DNA of 14,511 nucleotides from NCBI GenBank assembly GCA_003220975.1, contig QHTX01000131.1, positions 16,981 through 31,491 of the forward strand, written 5' to 3'. Shown piece after piece: positions 8,136 to 14,511 of the stretch. How positions within the stretch are numbered: position 1 is the first letter of the stretch; every line of letters starts with the position of its first letter. A model generated the notes under the pieces. It was not told the origin of the DNA. It did no database searches and was given only the letters and a program-made list of their open reading frames with translations. Position numbers and translations under genes: made by a program. Source of the DNA: Gemmatimonadota bacterium. Lineage in GTDB: Bacteria; Gemmatimonadota; Gemmatimonadetes; Gemmatimonadales; GWC2-71-9.

Positions 8136-9695
8136 TCACGGCCCACCGATCCGCTCGGCGCGCGCGAGCAGCGAATCGGACGCCGCCGCGTATCCGGCCT
8201 CCCGCGCAGCAGCCGCGCTACTACGGTAGTAGCGTGGGCACTGGTGGCAAAGACGCTGGAACCCGACCAGCAGCGAATCCGCCGCCCGCGCGTCCCCGGC
8301 GGCGAAGGCGGCGACGGCGCCCGTGATATAGACCGTGGCGTCTCGGTCGAAGATGCTCGTCGCCAAGCGTGCCGCAGCGAGCGCCTTGGCGGGCTCATGC
8401 TGGTCCAAGTACCAGAACGCCATCCGCTTGGGGCCTTGGAAAGAACGCGGCGAATCTTGCAGCATGCTCAGGGTGAGAGAAGGTTCATCACGCCAGACGG
8501 GCACGCGCCGGGCCGTGCGTACGCCGCCGAGGACGACGAGAGCGGCCACCACGAGCCGGAACGACCGGGGCGGCAGTCGTTCCAGCCACGGCCCCACGGC
8601 GAGGACCAGACCCGCGGATGGGAGGTAGAGTGTCCGCTCCGCGAGGTAGAAACCCACCGGGTACAGCAGGTTCGCAACCGGCAGGTACGCGATGCCGATC
8701 CACCCGAGCCCGAGCGCTTCCAGCCGGCGACCCCGCTTCCAGGCGACGAACAGCAGAGTGCTCCAGACAACGAAGCACACAGCCCCGGCCACGACCCGCG
8801 GGTCGAGCGGCGACGTGACCAGCGTTCGCTCGTTGGGTGAGTAGTCCGCCCGAAGGGTCAGGGGAAAGACGAGGAGCCGCGCGACATCGGCCAGCCCGGC
8901 GACCGCCGTCAGTCGCACCGCCACTGGGGACTCGCCGACGAACATTAGAGCGGTGCCTTCGAGCCCAGAGAAAGGGTGGCGCACCGCAGCGCGCACGGCG
9001 ACGTACGCAGCGCCAACGACCACCCAGACGGTGACGAACACGACGATCCGGCGACGGTTGGGCCTTCCGAACCCGAGCAGCCACGCCCAGACGACGAGCC
9101 CGGGCACAACCGCCGCGTTCTCCTTGGAGAGCAGCCCGAGCACCGCCGCCGCCGTGCTCCAGGCGATGCTCTCATGAATGACAGCCGCATAGACCGCGAG
9201 GACCGCGAACAGCGCAGCCATCGACTCCGCGCGCCCGACGACGTTCGCCACCGCCTCCACGTGTACTGGATGGACGGCGAACAGGAGTCCCGCGGCCAGG
9301 GCGCCGGCGTTATTGGTCCAGCGCCGGGCGAGCGCCGCCACGGCCACGGAGGCCGCCGCATGCCACGCCAGATTCACCGCGTGAAGCCAGGCCGCGCCGT
9401 CGACTGCCCGATCGACCGCAAACGTCGCGATCGTGAGTGGTCGGTACATAGAGCCCCCGAGATCGGGGGTCCAATAGGGCGCGGCGAAAGCCTTCCAGAG
9501 CCCCGACAGATGACCCACGAGCGGGTTCATCACGACGATCGCCACGTCGTCGAAAGCGAACCGGTTCCACAGAGCCCCGAGATACACGATTGCGGCGCAG
9601 GCCGCGACCATGACGTAGAGGTGGGTCGCGCGCGATTCGGTTCCAGCGAAGGAAGGAGTCACCGGGCTCATCGGGACGGCCGCAGCGTACGTCAT
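8136..9695 (-). CDS. TMTC-like polytopic membrane protein between kinase and regulator (TMTC-A)
   Basis: A 519-residue TMTC-like protein. A ~24-residue polar N-terminal tail precedes the first helix (about 25-41). Blocks in order: FDDVAI with acidic pair 49-50, YRPL (84-87), HPVHVEAVANVVGRAE (142-157), KENAAV (191-196), DYSPNER (284-290), AERTLYLPS (352-360). The soluble tail (about 402-519) carries GPKRM, YLDQH and a CHQC pair at 483-486, with repeated AADSLL-type helices. Start ATG at 9695 overlaps the kinase stop as ATGA and has GAGGA six bases upstream; the open frame further upstream is a shadow over the kinase. It is closest to TMTC-C. Its position between a sensor kinase and the likely cognate activator suggests it belongs to that signalling unit, as a sensor accessory or as a target made together with it, but this is inference. 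Confidence 0.87.
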   Translation of the reverse strand: MTYAAAVPMSPVTPSFAGTESRATHLYVMVAACAAIVYLGALWNRFAFDDVAIVVMNPLVGHLSGLWKAFAAPYWTPDLGGSMYRPLTIATFAVDRAVDGAAWLHAVNLAWHAAASVAVAALARRWTNNAGALAAGLLFAVHPVHVEAVANVVGRAESMAALFAVLAVYAAVIHESIAWSTAAAVLGLLSKENAAVVPGLVVWAWLLGFGRPNRRRIVVFVTVWVVVGAAYVAVRAAVRHPFSGLEGTALMFVGESPVAVRLTAVAGLADVARLLVFPLTLRADYSPNERTLVTSPLDPRVVAGAVCFVVWSTLLFVAWKRGRRLEALGLGWIGIAYLPVANLLYPVGFYLAERTLYLPSAGLVLAVGPWLERLPPRSFRLVVAALVVLGGVRTARRVPVWRDEPSLTLSMLQDSPRSFQGPKRMAFWYLDQHEPAKALAAARLATSIFDRDATVYITGAVAAFAAGDARAADSLLVGFQRLCHQCPRYYRSSAAAAREAGYAAASDSLLARAERIGGP

Positions 9696-11353
9696 GCGGC
9701 TTCCTCTTTCCGACCGGCTGCGGGGAAGTAGACGGTGAACGTCGTGCCCTTCCCCGCCGTGGAGTCCACAAGCACGAGGCCGCGGTGGGCCTCGACCGCG
9801 CGCTGCACGATGGCGAGCCCCAGCCCGGTGCCCCCGGTCCGTCCCGTGACGAACGGCTCGAACAAGCGGCCCCGCAGGCTCTCCGGAATCCCCGGGCCGT
9901 TGTCGCTCACGGCCAGGCTCACCGGGTTCTCGATCCCGGCCCCGCCGGGGAGCTCGTGCGCCGCGGGCCGGCCCGTGCGGACGGACACGCGGGCGCCCTT
10001 CCCCGCCGCCTGCACCGCGTTCAACACCAGGTTCGACACCACGCGGTGCAGCAGGTCTTCGTCGCCCTCCATCGGCGTCGGGCCGCCGGCCAGGTCGATG
10101 ACGGCGTCCCCGGGACAGTCGGGATGCTCGCGCACCATGCGGATCGCCGCCCCCGCCACGGCCCGCAGATCGAGCGGCCGGCATTCGGTGACGCGCACCC
10201 GCGAGAAGTCGAGGAATTCCGAGAGCAGCCGCGACAGCCGGTCGCTCTCGCGCACGATGAGCGACGTCAGGAACTTCTCGTCCGGGTCGGCCCGCTTGGC
10301 GCGGCCCAGCTGCTCGACCGACGAGCGGATCGAGGCGAGCGGGTTCTTGATCTCGTGCGCGAGACTCGAGGACAGCTCGGCCACGGCCTCGAGGCGCTCC
10401 GCGCGCAGGTGCAGCTCCTCCAGCCGCTTCGAGTCCGAGATGTCGGTGAAAATGGCCGTCACGCGCGGCGCGCCGTCCGGCTCCAGGTCGAGGGTCGTCG
10501 TCGTCACGCCGATCGGAAACGTCCGATCGGGGCGCCGCACGAGGGCCTCCACCCGCATCGCCCGCACGCCGCGCCGCGCGGTCGCGGTGATCGCGGCCCA
10601 GAACTCGGGGGCGATCTTCGCGAACTCCGGCATGATCGACCGTCCGCGCCACTGCCGTTCCTTGACGCCGAGGATGTGCTCCGCCGCCGGATTGCAGTAG
10701 AGGAGGTGCCCCTCCTGATCCACCGTCACGATGCCCGTCGGGATGTTCCGCAGCACGTCGTCGGCCTCGAGCCGGACCTGGCGCAGCTCTCCCGCCAGCG
10801 CCTCGCGCTCGGCCCCCATCACCGAGACGCGGCTCGCGAAGTAGGCCGTCACCGCCGCCACCGCGACGAACACCGACAGCTGGAGCGCGATCGGGCCCGA
10901 CAGCGCGGTGCGGTGCCCGAAGAACACGTCGGCGACGTACACGATGCCCACGAGCGCGGTGATCAACGCCGTGCTGGTGGGAGGCATCAGGACAGCGGTC
11001 ACCGCGATGAGCGGTACGTAGAGCGGCGTGAGGTCGCTCTGCGGGCCGCCCGTGATGTGCACCACGGTCGTGATCAACGCGACGTCGAACAACGCCTGGG
11101 CATAGAGGAACGTCTGGCCCAGCACGCGGGCGCGGATGTGGGTGTGCCAGTAGGAGGCGATCGTCACGATCACGGTCGCGACCAGCACGAACGACGTGAC
11201 CAGCAGATCGAGCGGCGCCGCGACCGCAAACTTGAACGCGGCGGCGAGATACAGCGCCACCGCCACGCACATCCGCCCGACGTACACCGACCGCAGCAGG
11301 GCCTGCGGCGTCGGGATCGCCGACCCGGTCGAGCGGCCCCCGAACCACTTCAC
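9692..11353 (-). CDS. PilS/NtrB-like membrane sensor histidine kinase with PAS domain
   Basis: A 553-residue kinase. The N-terminal membrane part (about 22-175) shows roughly six hydrophobic helices and no large outside loop, as in PilS. A coiled linker (about 178-200) leads to a PAS domain (about 198-308, with IPTGIVTVDQEG and CNPAAEHILG). The HisKA box is SLAHEIKNPLASIR with H333. The ATPase domain has an N box (SNLVLNAVQA, 440-449), G1 DNGPGIP (484-490), FEPFVTG and G2 GGTGLGLAI (507-515). HExxNP kinases of this type normally pair with NtrC-family regulators, which fits the activator at 6726-8102. Start GTG at 11353 was chosen because AAGGAG lies six bases upstream and the frame begins just before the membrane part; an ATG one base out of frame at this site meets a stop at once. 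It is the first gene of the eight-gene leftward operon. Confidence 0.95.
   Translation of the reverse strand: MKWFGGRSTGSAIPTPQALLRSVYVGRMCVAVALYLAAAFKFAVAAPLDLLVTSFVLVATVIVTIASYWHTHIRARVLGQTFLYAQALFDVALITTVVHITGGPQSDLTPLYVPLIAVTAVLMPPTSTALITALVGIVYVADVFFGHRTALSGPIALQLSVFVAVAAVTAYFASRVSVMGAEREALAGELRQVRLEADDVLRNIPTGIVTVDQEGHLLYCNPAAEHILGVKERQWRGRSIMPEFAKIAPEFWAAITATARRGVRAMRVEALVRRPDRTFPIGVTTTTLDLEPDGAPRVTAIFTDISDSKRLEELHLRAERLEAVAELSSSLAHEIKNPLASIRSSVEQLGRAKRADPDEKFLTSLIVRESDRLSRLLSEFLDFSRVRVTECRPLDLRAVAGAAIRMVREHPDCPGDAVIDLAGGPTPMEGDEDLLHRVVSNLVLNAVQAAGKGARVSVRTGRPAAHELPGGAGIENPVSLAVSDNGPGIPESLRGRLFEPFVTGRTGGTGLGLAIVQRAVEAHRGLVLVDSTAGKGTTFTVYFPAAGRKEEAA
9702..9706 (-). promoter_or_regulatory. 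Ribosome binding site of TMTC-A
   Basis: GAGGA on the minus strand, six bases before the ATG at 9695 and inside the end of the kinase gene. It favours this start over the in-frame ATG eight codons later. Confidence 0.6.
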
Positions 11354-11359
11354 ATCGCG

Positions 11360-11365
11360 CTCCTT
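11360..11365 (-). promoter_or_regulatory. Ribosome binding site deciding the GTG start of the sensor kinase
   Basis: AAGGAG on the minus strand with a six-base spacer to GTG at 11353. In-frame sequence further upstream lies in the divergent intergenic region and does not look coding. Confidence 0.75.
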
Positions 11366-11442
11366 GGAGTGAGCATAAGCATCACAAAGGCAACAGCTTA
11401 CGATGGACGGCCGAACGCCGTCGCCGCCGGGCGCAGGGCGTA

Positions 11443-11471
11443 AGTATTGGGAGTGGTCTGGCAAAGTGCAA
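11443..11471 (-). promoter_or_regulatory. Possible sigma70-type promoter of the eight-gene operon
   Basis: On the minus strand TTGCAC (11471-11466), a 17-base spacer and AATACT (11448-11443) form a moderate -35/-10 pair. It would start transcription near 11436, giving a leader of about 83 bases before the kinase start. The match is imperfect (four of six in the -10), and other starts within 11354-11507 are possible. Confidence 0.35.
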
Positions 11472-11493
11472 GAGCGCGGCCGGTGTGCGGCTG

Positions 11494-11499
11494 TACTAT
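11494..11499 (+). promoter_or_regulatory. Possible -10 element of the plus-strand gene
   Basis: TACTAT lies nine bases before the ATG at 11508, inside GTAC-TATT-GTAC (11493-11504). If used as a -10, the transcript would begin at about 11506, almost on the start codon. No Shine-Dalgarno sequence is seen before that ATG, which agrees with a leaderless or near-leaderless message. No convincing -35 was found. Confidence 0.25.
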
Positions 11500-11507
11500 T
11501 GTACGCC

Positions 11508-12104
11508 ATGCCGCGCCGCACCCGCCTGCTGCCATACGTGATCGTCGCGGCCATGGCGGCGCCGCGCCCCGGACACGCCCAGGCGCCCCTCACCCCCCTG
11601 GATTCCGCGATTCTCGCGTCACAGCCTCTCAAGCGGTTGGTGCTCAGCCCCTCGCTGTTCCGCCGCCTCAGCGTCCTCGCCGCCGGCCTCGATCGCGAGG
11701 TGGTGTTGTGCCTCCAGGGGACGGCGTCGGGTGACAGCGCGATGGTGCGGGATTTCGTGATGCCGGACCTGCTGAGCTCGGCCGCCGATGCGGTTCAGCC
11801 GTTGCCCTGCGCGCCGGCGACGCTCGCGGTGTGGCACAACCACCCCTGGACGGGGCCGGACTCGAGCTTCGGCGTGAAGACGCCGGAAGACTTCTGTTCG
11901 CTGAGCGAGCCCGACCTGCGGACCGTGATCGCCGATTCGGTCCCGTTCGCGGTGGTGAGCGTCGGTCGCGCGCGGCGCCCGATCCTGTGCTGGTGGCGCC
12001 GCGTCCAAGCCGTGGTGAACCGGCACGTCAAGTTCCTGCCGCGCTTCGCGCGGCAGTGGCTCGAAGTGTCGAGCCTCGCGGCCATCGACACGTTGGCGCC
12101 TTAG
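11508..12104 (+). CDS. Exported JAMM/JAB-like putative metalloprotease-fold protein
   Basis: A 198-residue protein and the only clear plus-strand gene in the window. The N-terminus (RR at 3-4, hydrophobic 7-18, then GHAQA at 22-26) looks like a signal peptide cut after residue 24 or 26. The mature part shows the pieces of a JAMM zinc site: a glutamate in REVVLCLQG (E64), then WHNHPW with H110 and H112, and a serine-aspartate pair in LSEPDL (S133, D136). In JAMM proteins E, HxHP and SxxD bind zinc and activate water. Here HxHP and SxxD are about 20 residues apart, longer than usual, so catalysis is uncertain. Cysteines at 68, 101 and 130 could form a disulfide if exported. It diverges from the sensor kinase gene, and its stop overlaps the KdpD-like stop by four bases. 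The product could also be an inactive relative; no substrate can be proposed. Confidence 0.7.
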   Translation: MPRRTRLLPYVIVAAMAAPRPGHAQAPLTPLDSAILASQPLKRLVLSPSLFRRLSVLAAGLDREVVLCLQGTASGDSAMVRDFVMPDLLSSAADAVQPLPCAPATLAVWHNHPWTGPDSSFGVKTPEDFCSLSEPDLRTVIADSVPFAVVSVGRARRPILCWWRRVQAVVNRHVKFLPRFARQWLEVSSLAAIDTLAP

Positions 12105-13661
12105 ACGCCCTCTTCCGCCTCCCCGGCCGGAAGGTCGAGCGCTTCCAGCTCGAGCACGAACACGCTGCCGCCACCCGGACGCGGCTCGTAGCGCACGCGC
12201 CCGCCCTGCGCCTCGGCGAGCCGCCGCGCGATCGAGAGCCCGAGGCCGGCGCGTCCGGCGTCCGGCGCCGCGGTCGGGCTGCGGAAAAACGGCGCGAAGA
12301 TGCGCTCGCGGTCTTCGGCCGGGATGCCGGGGCCCCGGTCCGCCACGGTGAACAGGAGCGACCCGCCCTGGCGCGTGACCCCCAGCTCCACGGGAGCACG
12401 CGGCGGCGAATAGCGCAGCGCGTTCTCGACCAGGTTGCTCAAGATGCGGAGTGTCTGCACGAAATCGAACCGCCCCACCAGAGCCGGCTGGGTCATGTCG
12501 ATCGACGTCGCGACCGAGCGGCCGCCGAGCACCGGCTGCAGCTGGCGTGTGACCGCGCCGACGACGTCTTCGGCGGTGTTGGGCTCGAGCGTGACCGGGA
12601 AGACCCCCCCCTTCAAGCGGGACAGGTCGAGGATGTCGCCGACGAAGCGGCTGAGGCGATCGACCTGCTCTTCGATCACCCGGGCGTTCGCGTCGCCGCG
12701 ACCGGCGGCCGTCTGGGCGAGGGCCTTGATCGCCGTGAGGGGTGTCCGCAGGTCGTGGGACACGGATGCGAGCAGGATGTCCTTCAGGCGGTCGGCCTCG
12801 CGGAGCGCTTCCGCACGCTCCGCCTCGGCGACGAGGCGGACGCGCTCGATGCCCAGGGCGGCGTAGTAGGCCAGGGCGGTCAGGAAGCGCCGCCGGGCGG
12901 CGTCGAGCACCAGCGAGCCGGAGCACGCCGACCGTCCGTGCCTCGACCTGCAGCGGCACGAGCACGGTGCGGGCGTCCGCGGCGCCGACGCCGATGGCAT
13001 CGTCGTCCGTGGAGGGTGCGAAGGCCTGCAGGGTGGTGCCGTCCGCGCGCACGACGGCCGCCCGGCCGTGCTGGGCGACCCAGGCGACCAGCGCGCCGTC
13101 GTCGACGGGAACCGCGCCGCCTCCGTCACGAGCGCGCACGGCCGACGCGACGGGCTCGCCGCCGTTCCCGGAACGGTAGATCTCGCAATCGGGCACGCCG
13201 AGCGTGCCGCGAATCAGCTCCGCCAGCGCGGCGAGCGCGTCCCGGGCGCGGCCGGCATGCAGCGCCCGCGACCCGAGGCGCGACAGCCGGGCCACCTCGT
13301 CGGCGCGGCGGCGCGCCGCCTCCGCTTCGGAGAGGGCGCGTGTCACGAGCTCGCTCGTCACCGCCGACGTCGCGAGGAAGGCGACCAGCGCGGTCCAGTC
13401 GAACGGCTTGCCGACCGAGAATTCGTCGTAGGGGAACTGGAAGAAGTAGTCGATCGAGAAGAATCCGCCGCAGGCGAGCGCCACCCCCAGGGTGCGCCCG
13501 CCTGCCACACTGCCGCCCAGCACCAGCAGCAGATAGATGAGGGCGACATGAGGCTCGCCGATGTCGCCGCGCGCGGCGCGCATCACCGCGGTGAGGGCGA
13601 CGAAGATCGCGCCCCAGAAGAGCGAGGCGCGCACGGGCGGCCAGCGAATCCGGCGCGTCAC
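12101..13661 (-). CDS. Short KdpD-like sensor histidine kinase, reading frame broken by a one-base shift
   Basis: Two frames together make one kinase of about 519 residues. The first frame (13661 to about 12915, residues 1-249) has a DUF4118-type membrane part with about four helices (14-105, including FFSIDYFFQFPYDEFSV), a helical linker rich in Ala, Glu and Arg, and a GAF-like domain ending in VGVLRL. The second frame (about 12913 to 12101) continues with LVLDAARRRFLTALAYY, then HisKA ASVSHDLRTPL (His at about 302), SNLVENALRYSP, DRGPGIP and GLGLSIARRLAEAQGG. Removing one base near 12914, or adding two, restores a continuous protein. The N-terminal KdpD and USP-like domains of full KdpD are absent. 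Start GTG at 13661 follows the regulator stop by one base, so the two are co-transcribed. Without a fix the product would end as a membrane/GAF stub with no kinase core. A sequencing error is as likely as a real lesion. Confidence 0.85.
12911..12926 (-). other. Site of the frameshift in the KdpD-like kinase
   Basis: Conserved coding signal ends in one frame at VLRL (12926-12915) and resumes in another at LVLD (from 12913). The short GC-rich stretch contains near-repeats of GCTCG/GCTGG but no long homopolymer and no recognisable slippery heptamer. Confidence 0.75.
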
Positions 13662-13662
13662 G

Positions 13663-14415
13663 TCACTGCGGCAGCTCGATCCGGTAGCCGACGCCGGGCT
13701 CCGTGATGATCAGCTGCGGGCGCGTCGGATCGGCTTCGATCTTGCGCCGCAGGTTGGTGATGTAGACGCGGAGATACTGCTGCGGGTTGCCGAACTGGCG
13801 GCGCCACACGGCGTCGAAGATCTGCTGGTGGGTGAGGGTGCGGCCCGCCTGGCCGACCAGGGTCCGCACGATGTCCCATTCCAGCGGCGTGAGATGAATC
13901 GCGCGACCCGCGCGCCGAACCGCGCGACGCGCCAGGTCGATCGTCAGGTCTCCGGCGGTCACCACGGATTCCGTCGCCGCGCCGGCGAGCCCGCGGCGTA
14001 ACTGCGCCCGGACGCGCGCCGCGAGCTCGCGCGGACTGAAGGGCTTGGTGACGTAGTCGTCCGCCCCGGCGTTCAGCAACAGCACCTTCTCCTGCTCCGC
14101 GTGACGGGCGGACAGCACCACGATCGGCATGTTGGCCCAGCGGCGAATCTCGAGGCAGACCTCGAGGCCCGCGAGGTCGGGGAGCCCGAGGTCGAGCACG
14201 ACGAGGTCGGGACGCTCGGCGGCGGCGAGGTCGATCCCCTCCCCGCCCGCGCCCGCCTCGACCACGCGCTCGGCGAGGCCGCGCAACGCGTTCCGGATCG
14301 CGCGGCGAATCGGGGGCTCGTCCTCGATGACGAGGATCGAGCGGGCCCGCACCGCGGGCTCAGGGGGGGAGGGGGGGGCTGCGGGTTGCGTCTGCAACAG
14401 TCGGCTCTCGACCAT
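13663..14415 (-). CDS. OmpR/KdpE-type response regulator
   Basis: A 250-residue winged-helix regulator. The receiver domain (about 25-140) has E31/D32, phospho-acceptor D75 in LDLGLPD, S102, and K124 in VTKPF; the ADDYVTKPFSPRELAARVRA signature is typical of the OmpR family and especially KdpE. The DNA-binding domain (about 153-249) has LTPLEWDIVRTLV, HQQIFDAVW and the recognition helix region around YLRVYITNLRRKIE, ending in PGVGYRIEL. Its partner is the KdpD-like kinase starting one base after its stop. Start ATG at 14415 is chosen; TTG at 14421 is also in frame, and GTG at 14352 would remove an unusual proline-rich 21-residue N-terminal extension. No Shine-Dalgarno is seen before the ATG. 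The family's usual target is kdpFABC (potassium uptake), but none is in the window, so a Kdp role is unproven. Confidence 0.93.
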   Translation of the reverse strand: MVESRLLQTQPAAPPSPPEPAVRARSILVIEDEPPIRRAIRNALRGLAERVVEAGAGGEGIDLAAAERPDLVVLDLGLPDLAGLEVCLEIRRWANMPIVVLSARHAEQEKVLLLNAGADDYVTKPFSPRELAARVRAQLRRGLAGAATESVVTAGDLTIDLARRAVRRAGRAIHLTPLEWDIVRTLVGQAGRTLTHQQIFDAVWRRQFGNPQQYLRVYITNLRRKIEADPTRPQLIITEPGVGYRIELPQ

Positions 14416-14511
14416 GCCCAAAGGTACAGAGAGACACCAACACTCGGCGAGAAGTCGAGATCCGCAACGGTCTTTGTGAGATCTTAGCGCGGCCCGCCCG
14501 GTTTGACCCTC
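14416..14511 (-). promoter_or_regulatory. Upstream region of the KdpE-like gene with a spaced hexamer repeat
   Basis: This 96-base stretch to the window edge holds no gene I can support. GAGATC occurs at 14457-14462 and 14478-14483, exactly 21 bases apart (about two helical turns), a layout compatible with a dimer of an OmpR-type regulator, possibly for self-control. On the minus strand TACCTT sits five bases before the ATG and could be a -10 for a near-leaderless message. Both readings are weak. Confidence 0.25.

Noticed and set aside
9696..11348. N-terminal extension of the TMTC-A frame across the sensor kinase
   Set aside because: It is an off-frame reading of the kinase gene; ATG 9695 has a ribosome site and starts at the expected place.
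9785..11443. A 552-codon open frame on the plus strand opposite the sensor kinase
   Set aside because: Arg/His/Asp-rich antisense shadow with no domain; the kinase on the other strand is unambiguous.
11354..11507. A sigma54 (-24/-12) promoter in the divergent region, suggested by TGGC and TTGC-like pieces
   Set aside because: The GG and GC elements are not at the required spacing on either strand.
11619..12914. Continuation of the first KdpD-like frame past the shift
   Set aside because: Beyond about 12915 it has no kinase motifs and becomes Arg-rich, while the neighbouring frame carries HisKA and HATPase.

Overview
The window is a gene-dense, very GC-rich piece of bacterial chromosome. It has 11 genes, mostly overlapping by a few bases or nearly touching; at least 7 of the 11 start with GTG. 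I see no tRNA, rRNA, CRISPR array or insertion sequence. The overall look (high GC, several TMTC-like membrane proteins with a short TPR-like tail, NtrC-type and KdpDE-type two-component systems) would suit a Gemmatimonadota-like or another deep-branching soil or freshwater bacterium. No phylogenetic marker gene is present, so that placement is a guess.

Right end (14511 down to 12101, minus strand): an OmpR/KdpE-type response regulator followed directly by a short KdpD-like sensor kinase (DUF4118 membrane part, GAF-like part, HisKA, HATPase). The kinase reading frame is broken by a one-base shift near 12914. Its stop codon overlaps, tail to tail, the stop of a lone plus-strand gene (11508-12104) that encodes a small exported protein with a JAMM/JAB-like metal-site signature. 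No kdpFABC pump genes lie in the window.

Centre and left (11353 down to base 1, minus strand): one apparent operon of eight genes, read leftward from the divergent promoter region 11354-11507. Its order is (1) a PilS/NtrB-like sensor kinase with about six membrane helices and a PAS domain; (2) a TMTC-like polytopic protein (TMTC-A); (3) an NtrC/PilR-type sigma54 activator; (4) a DPM1-like family 2 glycosyltransferase; (5) TMTC-B; (6) a GT39/PMT-like GT-C glycosyltransferase carrying a 216-bp exact internal duplication; (7) TMTC-C; (8) a second GT-C glycosyltransferase running off the left edge. Genes 5+6 and 7+8 are two copies of one bicistronic cassette, each joined by the same GTGA start/stop overlap.

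A working reading, which is inference, is a regulated surface or protein glycosylation module. The family 2 enzyme would charge a polyprenyl phosphate with a sugar in the cytoplasm. The GT-C and TMTC-type membrane proteins would use such lipid-linked sugars outside the membrane. The kinase/activator pair at the head of the operon would link this to a signal. The acceptor is unknown; pili or other exported proteins are possible because the regulators resemble PilS/PilR. The two observations most worth checking are the exact 216-bp duplication inside the GT-C gene, which replaces about 16 codons kept in its paralogue, and the TMTC gene set between a kinase gene and its likely partner regulator.
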